Of a stretch of 64,000 nucleotides of DNA, positions 1-8,383 are shown piece after piece. Under the pieces are notes generated by a model, which was given only the letters and a program-made list of their open reading frames with translations, searched no databases and had not been told where the DNA came from. The translations under genes and the position numbers were made by a program. The DNA is taken from positions 1-64,000 of the forward strand of contig NZ_JACVUP010000004.1 of NCBI RefSeq assembly GCF_016625195.1, read 5' to 3'. This stretch comes from Erwinia sp. S63. GTDB lineage: Bacteria > Pseudomonadota > Gammaproteobacteria > Enterobacterales > Enterobacteriaceae. How positions within the stretch are numbered: the first letter of the stretch is position 1; each line of letters starts with the position of its first letter.

Positions 1-451
1 TATTTATATATGGTTCCCCGACGACTGCACAGGAAGGCTCAGTTTTGTGCTTCAGACCATGCGTCCCCTCCTGGCACGGAGCAGACCTCTGGCTGGTCGA
101 GGTCCGCTGTGAGCGAGGAGCGGACATTGCTAACAGCATTATGTGTGATTCAACAGAGAGCAGGTCACATAGAATCTAAAGAAGCGGGAACTATAAACCA
201 GCCCCCAGTAATAACGTTTATTGCCGGAGAGTTTCAGATCCTCTGCTGACACCTTTTTTCATTCGAGAGCTCCTGTTTGGACGCTACAGAGACATTTCAT
301 GAATAGCTGAGGGCCGATTATATTTGAAATCCCCGCTCGTCACATCATTGACTAAAGCACATCCTGTCAGGTAATTCATTGATAGTAATCAGATAAATAT
401 CTGGTTAAGCTGTTTATTGTCCGATTCCATCCAAAAAAATTAAAGGGAAAT
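1..451. other. gene-free stretch at window start
   Basis: No open frame here has a ribosome-binding site and protein-like composition together. The one longish frame (10-249) looks like random translation. It may be the downstream part of a gene outside the window or plain intergenic DNA. Confidence 0.4.
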
Positions 452-485
452 GGCAGGCACACTGGGTTTAATCAGCGTGCCTGCC
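452..485 (-). terminator. hairpin ending the 492-1904 gene
   Basis: GGCAGGCAC at 452-460 pairs with GTGCCTGCC at 477-485, with an inner CTG/CAG extension. On the minus strand the stem is followed by a T-rich tract with a run of T opposite 432-438. It lies directly after the stop codon of the minus-strand gene. The T run is somewhat distant from the stem. Confidence 0.55.
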
Positions 486-491
486 TGCTGA

Positions 492-1904
492 TTAACGGAT
501 CACACTGACATTTTCCAGTTTCACCGGGGTTTCAGGCTTATCACCGAGCTGCATAGTGATCGGAACGAAGACATTAAGATCCTGGAGCCAGGCTAGTTTG
601 TCATTGCTGGACACTTGCCCTTCATCGGTTGCACTGCACTCCACTAGCAGATACTTCCCGCCAAACGCAGGCGAAATGGTATTTGCATCGCCCTCTGTTG
701 TCACATCACAGCGTAATGCTGAAGCCGTGACTTTCTTATCGGCGTCAATACTCTCCGAGTGCGCCTGATAACGTTGACCTTTGACTAACGGGAATCGCAG
801 ATCCGTCTGTAATTTATTGAGCAGCGATGCGCCAGAGCTGATAGACATGGTGAATTTAAGCTGTAGCTGATTGGCCAGCGTTAAACGCTGTACTGTCCAG
901 ATACCATAATCTTCCAGCTTGCGTACGTAACCATCGGGTTGCGCATCCAACTGCACGTTAACTTTACCGGTCGTGCTGACTTCGGTATAACGAACCTGTT
1001 TGAAGCGTGGAAGCGCCCAGGGTTTAATCATTGATTGTGCCTGGTGCTCAATGGCTGCAGAAAGAGGGTATTTATTCAGCCACTGCGAATTATTATTGCT
1101 AAGATCGGGCATTGACGGCCCCATCAGCGCTGACGCCCGCTTATTCGTGGCGGGCACAAAATGCCCTTCGGCTTTAAATTTTTTTCCGGCGGGCAAATCG
1201 CAGAACTGACCGAAGCGTTGCGTCATCTCAGGGGTAATTTCAAAGCTGCTCGCACGGCGAACAATGTCGGCCGTTATGAGTGAGTCCGTCACGCGCCCCT
1301 CACCGTCGAGGTTCATCGCCGCAACAGCATTACCCTGATGGGTTTTGCAGTTGTATATGTAGTGTTCAATCTTTAATACCAGCGGCGCGTCGTAAGGCGG
1401 CTCCCAGTTTATCTCTGCCATGTCATACCCCATGCGCACAGACAACATGTCGCCAGTGCGCTGAATGCTATTCACATCGACCAGATTGGTGATGCCAACC
1501 TCTGACGTGGCTGATAATTTTTCCCACTGGGCCTCTTTTATGGGGAGCTGACAAACCGTGCGGATATCCTCCGGCGTCATCTGCTTATCAATCTGTGCAG
1601 GAGCATATCGCATATAGCTTTTGCCGTATGAGCGCATGGTGGTATAGCCCTGGCCATTCAATATATCCATGTACAGAAGCTCTGCCTTGCCCTGTTTACA
1701 GTCAACAGAACGCCACTGCTGCGCTGTAGTACCGTTGTTGAAATTTAGCGACACCATGTAATTTACACGATCGTGAATTTTGACGACGGATAAGGGATTT
1801 GTACCGCCGCCTGTCAATGCGGGCTTTTCAGCAGCCTGAGAGAAAGCAAGAGGCACGAGCGACAGAAAAATAAGCGGGCGAACTGCAGGTCGAAAGAAAT
1901 ACAT
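492..1904 (-). CDS. exported protein with duplicated cysteine module, unknown function
   Basis: A 470-residue secreted protein that I cannot name. I start at the ATG at 1904, not the in-frame ATG at 1994: GAAGGA stands six bases before it, and the protein then opens with a signal peptide (MYFFRP, hydrophobic core, likely cut after FSQA near residue 24). The mature chain holds two similar units. One has VDCKQGKAELL and later TPEDIRTVCQLP; the other has YNCKTHQGN and later TPEMTQRFGQFCDLP. Both therefore read Cys-Lys, then Thr-Pro-Glu, then Cys-x-Leu-Pro. Another cysteine pair (LRCDV, VECSAT) is near the C-terminus. The layout recalls periplasmic surface-adhesin-E-like domains, a weak resemblance only. 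It is transcribed alone. A periplasmic or surface location is inferred from the signal peptide. Confidence 0.75.
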   Translation of the reverse strand: MYFFRPAVRPLIFLSLVPLAFSQAAEKPALTGGGTNPLSVVKIHDRVNYMVSLNFNNGTTAQQWRSVDCKQGKAELLYMDILNGQGYTTMRSYGKSYMRYAPAQIDKQMTPEDIRTVCQLPIKEAQWEKLSATSEVGITNLVDVNSIQRTGDMLSVRMGYDMAEINWEPPYDAPLVLKIEHYIYNCKTHQGNAVAAMNLDGEGRVTDSLITADIVRRASSFEITPEMTQRFGQFCDLPAGKKFKAEGHFVPATNKRASALMGPSMPDLSNNNSQWLNKYPLSAAIEHQAQSMIKPWALPRFKQVRYTEVSTTGKVNVQLDAQPDGYVRKLEDYGIWTVQRLTLANQLQLKFTMSISSGASLLNKLQTDLRFPLVKGQRYQAHSESIDADKKVTASALRCDVTTEGDANTISPAFGGKYLLVECSATDEGQVSSNDKLAWLQDLNVFVPITMQLGDKPETPVKLENVSVIR

Positions 1905-2552
1905 ACATGTTCCTTCATATATTGATTGAGGACTAAAGGTATCGGCAACAGGGGGAAAATTGTTAGTCTGACTTGATTTGAACAAAAATATCATTGATAT
2001 GAGAGGTTACTTTCAGCCGACTTTGGCGGATGGCTGCCAATACGCAGTAGAGCGACTCCGAGCCCATTAAATCTCATATACACATCTACAGTGGAGTTAT
2101 GACTTGGTTATGACCTTCTCTCCAATGATTGACACCGACTCTTGTTATCTATTTCCGCTCCTGGCACTTACCTGCCATTGCTTCTAAAACTTTTTATTCC
2201 ATCGCTGGCTCTCCTGCGTTGCCGAATTCTCAGCCCAATTGAGTGTATCGGCAATCAGTTAAACTTCGCCGAACCGCGTAAGAATGTTTTTCGGGCCAGG
2301 GCGTGGGTTTGATGGCATAAGAAAAGGTCAGGCAGTGACACAGTGATGGATTGAGTTATCTGCTGAATTTCGGATTTTTACCACCGCTTCTTTATCCTGA
2401 TTTTTCAAATCCTGGCTTGCTGCTGCTCACCGGGTGCAATTTCAGAGCTCATTCAGGCAAAAGGTCTGCACACGAGCTTCCCTTTTGTCGTTTAGGATAG
2501 CGACTCTGGCGAAAATGAGGCTGTGGGCAGGAATCGTGTGAGGTGCAAAAAT
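1905..2552. other. intergenic region between divergent genes
   Basis: About 650 bases with many stops in all frames. It should hold the promoter of the minus-strand secreted protein at its left end. I see no RNA gene, repeat or convincing short gene in it. Confidence 0.4.
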
Positions 2553-2580
2553 TTGACAGGAAGTTGATAATTATTATCAT
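2553..2580 (+). promoter_or_regulatory. promoter with perfect Fur box
   Basis: TTGACA at 2553-2558 and TATCAT at 2575-2580, 16 bases apart, form a plausible sigma-70 promoter. TGATAATTATTATCA at 2565-2579 is an exact 7-1-7 Fur-box match (TGATAAT, one base, ATTATCA) and overlaps the -10 region and spacer. Fur-Fe2+ bound here should block RNA polymerase. The sequence match is direct; repression by iron is inferred. Confidence 0.75.
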
Positions 2581-2605
2581 TTAAGAGTTTGTGTAAGGAG
2601 AACAC

Positions 2606-2887
2606 GTGAAAATCTATTGGACCCTGAAAAGCATTCCTGAACTGGCTGGTCTAAGCCTGTGGGAACGCGGAATACGGTGGCGGAGCGCGTATAAATCAGC
2701 ATTCCGTCATTGGCAGACCTGGGCGGGACTCGGCGTCTGCGGGGCCTTCGGCTACGCAGGATCGTACTTTTTCGGTATGGCTGGCACCGTGATTCTGGCC
2801 GGGCTGGGCGGCTTTGTGTACAGTCAGATAGTGACGCACGTCGTACTGAAACATTATCGTCACAGATTGCGCGGCGAAGCCGATTGA
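2606..2887 (+). CDS. small membrane protein under a Fur box, unknown function
   Basis: A 93-residue protein starting with GTG at 2606, five bases after AAGGAG. The N-terminal 40 residues are basic and amphipathic (WTLKSIPELAGLSLWERG). Two hydrophobic segments follow (roughly residues 40-58 and 60-78, GMAGTVILAGLGGFVYSQIV), then a basic tail (KHYRHRLRGEAD). This predicts a small inner-membrane hairpin protein. There is no signal peptide and no motif that I can assign. The Fur box 26 bases upstream is the best clue: iron limitation should switch the gene on. No neighbour shares the operon. A role in iron or siderophore physiology is inference from regulation only. Confidence 0.75.
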   Translation: MKIYWTLKSIPELAGLSLWERGIRWRSAYKSAFRHWQTWAGLGVCGAFGYAGSYFFGMAGTVILAGLGGFVYSQIVTHVVLKHYRHRLRGEAD

Positions 2888-3208
2888 TCTTATTGGGCTT
2901 TACGGCCTACTCGCGTAGCTGGTCTGCAAGCTACAGGTCATCGTTCAGCTCTGTCCAGTACGCGCTTCTGTTCTGTACCTCACTGAAGGAGTATGTCACC
3001 GTCAACGAGGTCCATATTTTCAACCTGATTGGCATTAGCTTGTCCCTGCTGGTTAGCTTTGTGCCAGGTATTCTTTATCTGGTCAGGCTTAATTTGCATT
3101 GGCTATAAGGCATACGGTGGATTTTCTGTTGCGCCCGATGATGAAGATACTGCGTGAGAAAGGTTCCTGACGTGCAATTTGGATGGTATACATAGATAAA
3201 TTACTAGC
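2888..3208. other. intergenic stretch with a possible membrane-protein remnant
   Basis: In frame with an alternative reading of the previous gene, 3012-3107 encodes a hydrophobic tail (FNLIGISLSLLVSFVPGILY) ending in a stop at 3106-3108. No start codon with a ribosome-binding site serves it alone. It may be the end of a decayed membrane-protein gene, or chance. Confidence 0.25.
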
Positions 3209-3220
3209 ATGGAAGCCACA

Positions 3221-3634
3221 ATGAAAAAAACATTTTGTATTCTCGTCGTTCTGTTGTCAGTTGGTTGCCAATCCCATACAAAACAATCTTCAAAACAGTC
3301 ATTTAATTTTCCGACAGCGTCTGAGATAAAGAGCCAATGCGAGACACAAACGCCTGTACAGGTTGCTAGTCGAGAAACCCTTATATGGCTTTGTCAGTCA
3401 GTGAGTGCAATACAATACCGATTTTTTGACTCTGATAAATATAAAGGCAAAACTTGTGACATCATCATCACTCAACCATTAGGGCGGCAACCTACAGGAG
3501 TCACTGCGCATGGGGGAGATCCTGAACTATGTAATGCCGCTGTTGAAGCCATAACGCAGGCTATAGATTCAAAAACATTTCCTATGCGTCCAGAGAGCAT
3601 GAAAGACGAAATACCAGTCCGCTTTGCACCATAA
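3221..3634 (+). CDS. lipoprotein with TolA C-terminal-like domain
   Basis: A 137-residue envelope protein. I prefer the ATG at 3221 to the one at 3209 because GGAAG lies five bases before it and the protein then begins MKKTFCILVVLLSVGC, a lipoprotein signal peptide. The lipobox is imperfect: Ser at -3 where Leu is usual. The C-terminal half, from about residue 70, contains YKGKTCDIIITQ, then HGGDPELCNAA, and ends in PVRFAP. This matches the layout of TolA domain III: two cysteines forming the disulfide, a GGDP-x-LC turn, a helix, and a final F-x-P. TolA III in E. coli binds TolB and is a docking point for colicins and phage proteins. Here the domain sits on a lipoprotein without TolA's membrane helix and long linker. 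The role is unknown; a Tol-Pal-related or bacteriocin-decoy function would be inference. Confidence 0.75.
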   Translation: MKKTFCILVVLLSVGCQSHTKQSSKQSFNFPTASEIKSQCETQTPVQVASRETLIWLCQSVSAIQYRFFDSDKYKGKTCDIIITQPLGRQPTGVTAHGGDPELCNAAVEAITQAIDSKTFPMRPESMKDEIPVRFAP

Positions 3635-3652
3635 CACGATAAAGGATGCTAG

Positions 3653-3672
3653 CCGCCTCCGAGCGGTTTTTT
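3653..3672 (+). terminator. rho-independent terminator after the TolA-C-like gene
   Basis: CCGC at 3653-3656 pairs with GCGG at 3663-3666 around a six-base loop and is followed at once by six T. It lies 19 bases after the stop codon. Confidence 0.65.
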
Positions 3673-3971
3673 AATTGGAGTCATTGAGACCGATAAAAGT
3701 ATTGGGAGTCCAACATTATTTGATCCTGCCCCGAAATAAGAAATGTCATAGCCCCGTCTGCATTACATCTCTCATGGATGAAATCGTTTCCAGTTGCAGT
3801 TGACCCTCGCTTAACTTAGTTCTTCAGTAGCAACTCTCCTCTGTTGATTTGTCTATTCAAGACATAATGTTGAGCCGGATGATTTCCATTGATTTCAGTC
3901 ACAAGCAGAGCTGGCATGTCAGCTCAAAATTAATCAGTGAACATGCCAGCACAGCATCCTGCTCTAATTCA
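3673..3971. other. intergenic stretch with 10-bp inverted repeat
   Basis: GCTGGCATGT at 3910-3919 and its exact complement ACATGCCAGC at 3941-3950 form a stem with a 21-base loop, just downstream of the minus-strand gene ending at 3972. No T run follows on the minus strand, so it is a terminator candidate only. The rest is featureless. Confidence 0.4.
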
Positions 3972-4571
3972 TCAGAACCCTGGGGTACGCGCCTGTTTGC
4001 TGTCCATCAGCTTGATACGCGCTTGACTCCAGGCCGGATCGCTAAGCTCGAGCTTGGTATTGGATAATTTGAGTACCTGCTGGCTCATATCATTGGAGCA
4101 GGCCATCGTCGCCATTTTACCCGGATTGTTACACCACACCCTCGGGGTGTAGGTAGCATTAGACTGTGGGCCGTATTTTTCACCGGCTGCCTTCGCCATC
4201 GCATTTTTATTGTCAGTAGACCAGGGAAGTTCGTAGGTGATGAGTGAAACGGCCAGAGGGTGTTGCGGATCCAGCGGAACCCGACCCTCAAAATGAACCG
4301 AGAGTTTGATGCCATCCTTTTCATAGCTCACGTACTGAGGCTGCTTATCACCGGTGACCACGTTCACCCCCGGAAATTTATCAACGTCGAGCGCCGAAAC
4401 CGGAATATGAAAGTGTTCAGTGATGGCTTTGATCGTCTGATCGTAGTCCATGCCCGTTTTGACACCGGCAATGTCAAAGGCACTGACATCCACTGCGTGA
4501 ACGTTCGCGGCCTGTGCCAGTGGGGCGGCAAGCAGTGAAACCAGCATGGCTGAAGGTAAGTGTTTTAACAT
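3972..4571 (-). CDS. periplasmic protein of unknown function
   Basis: A 199-residue protein with a clear signal peptide (MLKHLPSAMLVSLLAAPLAQA, cut before ANVHA). The start is well supported: AGGAG lies six bases before the ATG. The mature part begins with FDIAGVKTGMDYDQTIKAI, a pattern seen in small exported proteins where a short helix follows GVKxGM. Two cysteines (VWCNNP and MACSND) are 13 residues apart and could form a disulfide. No catalytic motif is visible. The next gene upstream on the same strand (4634-5302) is also an envelope protein, 62 bases away, so co-transcription is possible. Confidence 0.7.
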   Translation of the reverse strand: MLKHLPSAMLVSLLAAPLAQAANVHAVDVSAFDIAGVKTGMDYDQTIKAITEHFHIPVSALDVDKFPGVNVVTGDKQPQYVSYEKDGIKLSVHFEGRVPLDPQHPLAVSLITYELPWSTDNKNAMAKAAGEKYGPQSNATYTPRVWCNNPGKMATMACSNDMSQQVLKLSNTKLELSDPAWSQARIKLMDSKQARTPGF

Positions 4572-4633
4572 GTCGAACTCCTGTTCTGGAGAGATTGCAG
4601 CTTTCTAATCCCTGAGTCATCAGAGTGTTACGT

Positions 4634-5302
4634 TTAAAACTTATCTTGTCGGGTGAAACCGGATAGCACGGTATATTTTATTGACGTGTTATCCGCGCTG
4701 ATCACCTTGAATCGCGCCCCTTTATAGGTGACAACATCACTCCCTTTAGCATCAACGGTAAAGTCAGTGGTTGTTTGCCCTCTTGTGGCTGAAGTCTCAC
4801 GATAGGCAAATTTCATTACGCCGCCGGCATTCCCGTTGTACTCAATGCTTTTAACGGGCGCGTAAGTCCACTTACAGACCCCGTCCGGGACACGCTTTAT
4901 TGATATCTCGGAGGACGTGTAAGTCGTGTGGTTTGGGAGGCTGATCGCATTTTTTGCGGCATCATAAGTGACGTAGTCTTTGTAGTTAACGACACTGCCA
5001 TAGATATTTTTCAGCCCTACCGCCAGTGGATTATCGAAGTTTCTGTACACATCGCCAGACACATGGCAGTACATCCCTTCTGCGACAGTTGAGAAACTGC
5101 CGTTAGCGTTTCCTAACACCAGAGCATCCCCGACAAGCCCCGTTGTGGATTTAATAACAGCATCCCCCATGTAAGCGATACTGGTCTCACCGGTAGCGGG
5201 TTTAATATATTCAACTCCGGTGGGGAGGGGCGCGGGGGGCGATGCACAGCCAGCAAGCATGACAGGTAAGGTAAGTGACACCAGTATGTATGGTGATTTC
5301 AT
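4634..5302 (-). CDS. lipoprotein of unknown function
   Basis: A 222-residue lipoprotein. The ATG at 5302 is chosen over the one at 5338 because AGGGA lies five bases upstream and the product then starts MKSPYILVSLTLPVMLAGC, a canonical signal peptide with an LAGC lipobox (Cys at residue 19). After a proline-rich spacer (ASPPAPLPTG) the rest is beta-rich with many Thr, Ser and Val (for example NYKDYVTYDAAKN). Two later cysteines (MYCHVSG, GVCKWTY) might pair. There is no Asp at +2, so outer-membrane sorting is expected. I do not recognise the family. Confidence 0.7.
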   Translation of the reverse strand: MKSPYILVSLTLPVMLAGCASPPAPLPTGVEYIKPATGETSIAYMGDAVIKSTTGLVGDALVLGNANGSFSTVAEGMYCHVSGDVYRNFDNPLAVGLKNIYGSVVNYKDYVTYDAAKNAISLPNHTTYTSSEISIKRVPDGVCKWTYAPVKSIEYNGNAGGVMKFAYRETSATRGQTTTDFTVDAKGSDVVTYKGARFKVISADNTSIKYTVLSGFTRQDKF

Positions 5303-5603
5303 GAAATTCCCTTTATTCCAGAAAATTAAGATATACAAGATAGATCACAATCGTCTTAAAGCATAATTTTTGCACGAATGATGCAAAGGAAATCAATAGA
5401 TTAAAGCTGACGAGCTATGAGACTTGAAAAATTTCACCTCTGCCCGTGAGTCAGTGAATTTCTGGCAGATAGCGTGATTGCTTCGCATTCAATGATGACG
5501 CCGCGTGCTGTTTAACATTGAACAGACCGCCTCTGGTCTCCCTCGAGTCTGGACAAACTCGTCTGATAACGCTGCGTTGAAAAATTAAGAATGAAACAAG
5601 AAA
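5303..5603. other. intergenic region
   Basis: About 300 bases. The AT-rich part near 5340-5400 is the likely promoter area of the lipoprotein gene. No gene or repeat is visible. Confidence 0.35.
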
Positions 5604-5636
5604 CTGGCAGGCTGTTATCCGTTCCAGACCTGCCAG
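5604..5636 (-). terminator. terminator of the SDR gene
   Basis: CTGGCAGG at 5604-5611 pairs with CCTGCCAG at 5629-5636. On the minus strand the stem is followed by TTTCTTGTTTC, a T-rich tail. It lies ten bases after the stop of the minus-strand SDR gene. Confidence 0.65.
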
Positions 5637-5645
5637 CCAGTTAAG

Positions 5646-6398
5646 TTATGGGTTCATCAGACCGAAAATCTCCTCGTATTTGCCTTCTCTTTCCGCCCAG
5701 CGCCTTGCCTGATCGCGTTCAAGGAGTAACTCTCCTCGGGGCGTGTTCTGACTTTCCAGCATTGAGATGACCTGATTTATGTATTCATCAACGGGCATGG
5801 CGCGGGCATCATCAAGCTGATGATCACCGGTCAGCGCTGTCTGCAGGTAAGGGGGCAGCATTTCAAGTACTTCAACCGAGGTGGCACGCAACTGATGGCG
5901 TATTGATGTAAGCCATGAGTGCAAAAACGCTTTGCTGGCGCAGTAAGTGGGATAGGCCGCGAGTGGAATAAACGCCAGTGCAGAGCCGGTTGCCATGAAC
6001 GTCGCCTGCTCTTGTCGCCGCAGTAACGGCATAAAGGCGGTGGCGACTTTGATGACACCCAAAATATTGGTGTTGACGATCGCTTCTGCGCCTTTAGCAT
6101 CCCAGCCGTCTGAAGAGACATTCTCTGAGAGAGAAATACCGGCATTGGCAATCAGTACATTAAGCTCGGGAAATTGCTGAGAAACAGTTTCAGCAAAGCG
6201 GTTTAAGGCACCTGCATCGTTGATATCCAAAACAAAGCTAAGGATGCCCGGGCGCAGAGTCGTTATCTCATCCAACAGGGTATGGCGTCTGCCCGTTACG
6301 ATAACGCGATTTCCAACATCGTGCAGGGATTCAGCAAGCTTACGGCCAATACCACTGGTGCCGCCGGTAATCAGGATGGTGTTTTGAGAGAGGTTCAT
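5646..6398 (-). CDS. SDR-family oxidoreductase (DltE/YdfG type)
   Basis: A 250-residue classical short-chain dehydrogenase. The Rossmann glycine motif TGGTSGIG is at residues 11-18, NAG at 85-87, the catalytic Ser at 139 (ATGSA), and Tyr152-x-x-x-Lys156 (YCASK), so all active-site residues are present. An arginine pair after the second strand (GRRH, about 36-39) suggests NADP. Length fits the family. The substrate cannot be read from the sequence; relatives annotated DltE in enterics are orphan dehydrogenases. It is followed by a terminator and is not in an operon. The GlxA-type regulator upstream is on the same strand, 294 bases away. Confidence 0.9.
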   Translation of the reverse strand: MNLSQNTILITGGTSGIGRKLAESLHDVGNRVIVTGRRHTLLDEITTLRPGILSFVLDINDAGALNRFAETVSQQFPELNVLIANAGISLSENVSSDGWDAKGAEAIVNTNILGVIKVATAFMPLLRRQEQATFMATGSALAFIPLAAYPTYCASKAFLHSWLTSIRHQLRATSVEVLEMLPPYLQTALTGDHQLDDARAMPVDEYINQVISMLESQNTPRGELLLERDQARRWAEREGKYEEIFGLMNP

Positions 6399-6506
6399 TT
6401 TTGAGCCTTATCAGTGAAGAATGATAAAGCCACGTCATTATCCGAAACATCAGTTCTGGCTGAAAGCCTTCCTGCTAATCAACAGGGGGAGGGTAGAACG
6501 AGATGA

Positions 6507-6662
6507 ATGCCGTGGCGCTGTTCCGGCTTTCCTCTGCTGAGGCCCATTCCGGTTCAGGGCGCGTTGGATGACGGTAACGCCTACGGCAAATCAGATGCGA
6601 TTGCAGAACGACTATATAATATCGCTAACAGCTTAAACAGTGCTTTTATTGATTCGGCTTAG
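6507..6662 (+). other. short open frame, possible gene remnant
   Basis: A 51-codon open frame. Its last 33 codons read like a real protein end (DDGNAYGKSDAIAERLYNIA, then NSLNSAFIDSA), with regular codon use, but the first 17 are unlike protein. The GGAGGG upstream is 13 bases from the ATG, too far for a good site. It is most likely the C-terminal scrap of a lost gene. It is too short to assign. Confidence 0.3.
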
Positions 6663-6692
6663 TATCAGCAGTCACAGCAACAGAGGCCAGCT

Positions 6693-7655
6693 TCAGGAAG
6701 CTCGCTTACGCAACTCCTTAATTCCTTTACCTGTTTTACGGCGCAATAAGGCCAATAATGTGGATGCATCTGCATAGCCGATGTCTGCCGCAATGCTCTC
6801 AATATCTTTTCCTTCTATGATGAGCTGTTTGGCTCGTTCAACACGCAAATCCTGGAAAAAAGCTAAGGGGGATTTACCCAGCACGGCCTCCATTCTGCGT
6901 TGCAAAGTCCGGGGATGAACACAGAGCGCGTCGGCAGCGGTTTGCAGGGAGAAACCTCGATCCAGATGTTGTCTCGACCATTTTTCAAATCTGTCGATCA
7001 AGGGATCGGCATGAGCAAGATAATCCGGGATGATATACGGCGTTTGTGAAAGTCGGTCATCAACTAACATAAACTTAGCTATCAAACCGGCCAGTTGCGG
7101 GCTGGTGTGACGCACCAGCCACAGTGCCAGATCAATATGCCCCATCATTGCCCCGGCCGTCACATACGGCCCGGAATCAACAATGAGTCTGGCTTCATCC
7201 AGCAGAACCTCAGGATAGCGCTGGCGAAAAAGGGGGGCCATAAGCCAAGTGGTGGTTGCTGCGTGTCCATTCAAAAGGCCGCTGTCTGCCAGCAGAAATG
7301 TCCCCAGGCAGGCAGCGGCGATCCTGACGTTATTGTTAGCCATGTTTTGCAGAAAGCGTTGAGCTTCCCTGACATCCGGCCTGTTAAGCGATGCAAGCAG
7401 TTGCTCAGGTTGCTTGGTATTCAGGGCTGGCACCACGACCCAGTCGGGTCTGTCCTGTTGTGTTAATTTCAGAACAGGAAGGGTTAGCCCGTGAGCGGAT
7501 TTAACCCGTTTTCTCATACCGACCATCTGTACCTGAAAGGGCGGAACATCCATCCCCTGAATCTGCGCCAGTTCATTGGCGGTAGAAAAAGTATCAAGCA
7601 ACGCGGTTAAACCGGTATCAAAAACGCCTTCGAGGGTGAGAATGGAAATTTTCAT
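6693..7655 (-). CDS. GlxA-family transcriptional regulator (DJ-1/PfpI plus AraC HTH)
   Basis: A 320-residue regulator. Residues about 1-170 form a DJ-1/PfpI-like domain with the nucleophile-elbow segment AAACLGTFLLAD. Residues about 215-315 hold two AraC-type helix-turn-helix motifs (LQTAADALCVHPRTLQRRM and IESIAADIGYADASTLLALL). I place the start at the ATG at 7655, which gives the usual MKISILTLEG opening; the alternative at 7691 adds 12 residues without a ribosome-binding site. It is divergent from the MAPEG gene at 7755 with 99 bases between, so control of that gene and itself is likely. The ligand is unknown. Confidence 0.85.
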   Translation of the reverse strand: MKISILTLEGVFDTGLTALLDTFSTANELAQIQGMDVPPFQVQMVGMRKRVKSAHGLTLPVLKLTQQDRPDWVVVPALNTKQPEQLLASLNRPDVREAQRFLQNMANNNVRIAAACLGTFLLADSGLLNGHAATTTWLMAPLFRQRYPEVLLDEARLIVDSGPYVTAGAMMGHIDLALWLVRHTSPQLAGLIAKFMLVDDRLSQTPYIIPDYLAHADPLIDRFEKWSRQHLDRGFSLQTAADALCVHPRTLQRRMEAVLGKSPLAFFQDLRVERAKQLIIEGKDIESIAADIGYADASTLLALLRRKTGKGIKELRKRAS

Positions 7656-7754
7656 GTCGTGAATGATAGCAATATTGTCATTTATGAACATGGTTGTATT
7701 GTGGCTTTCTTAATAGACTTTTTCCAACATGATTGCACTACGGAGAAGAAGTCG

Positions 7755-8159
7755 ATGAATAACAGCCCCGAACTTTATACCCTTGCCTTAATTTGCCTGA
7801 TCACCGCGCTGATGTGGTTGCCGTATGTTGCCGCCCGAACGCTAAAAATGGGCGTGAGGTCTGCACTGGGAAACTCCGGGCCGGCCTTTGCAGATGTGGC
7901 GCCTTGGGCAAAGCGCTCTCGACAAGCTCACGCCAACGCTGTGGAAAATCTGGTGGTTTTTGCGCCTTTGGTTTTAACAGCAGCATTCCTCAATATCAGT
8001 ACTCCTGCTACTCTTCTGGCTGCAAAAATCTATCTGGTGGCGAGAGTGGTGCATTATGCGGTCTACACTGCTGGCATCCCGGTGTTTCGTACGCTCGCTT
8101 TCCTGACGGGCTTTGCCTCTACATTGACGATTGCCATCTCAATTTTCTCAGCCCGTTAA
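7755..8159 (+). CDS. MAPEG-family membrane protein
   Basis: A 134-residue integral membrane protein with four hydrophobic segments. The ATG at 7755 follows GGAGAAGAAG; longer in-frame starts run into the divergent regulator. The family signature is visible: PYVAARTLKMG near the first helix, then RSRQAHANAVENLVVFAPLVL, where the R-x-x-x-N/H-x-x-E-N pattern is the glutathione-binding part in MAPEG enzymes. Bacterial members of this short type (YecN/MAPEG) have no settled function, so glutathione-dependent chemistry is only possible. The divergent GlxA-type regulator is the natural controller. Confidence 0.85.
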   Translation: MNNSPELYTLALICLITALMWLPYVAARTLKMGVRSALGNSGPAFADVAPWAKRSRQAHANAVENLVVFAPLVLTAAFLNISTPATLLAAKIYLVARVVHYAVYTAGIPVFRTLAFLTGFASTLTIAISIFSAR

Positions 8160-8383
8160 TCAGTTGTAAGAATGGACGCCTCAATATCTCCTTTGCTGGG
8201 TATTCCCGTCTGGCAGCTGTTAACCCTGTGTGGGAGATAATTTATCGGATGTGGCTTCCTTTGCCGGTCAACTGTCAGTTGGGCGGGGGGCCAGTCGCTG
8301 ATACCGGCTGGCCATGCGGTAGTGACTTCAGGGGCGGTTTCAATTCATCAGCAGCCCGGGTTTCATGCGGCCAAAATACTGAC

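Noticed and set aside
10..249. 79-residue frame at the window start
   Set aside because: No ribosome-binding site, composition unlike protein, and no support from neighbours.
2710..3108. 132-residue frame overlapping the Fur-box gene
   Set aside because: The first half is an out-of-frame shadow of the 2606-2887 gene. Only the last 35 residues look membrane-like, so at most a remnant.
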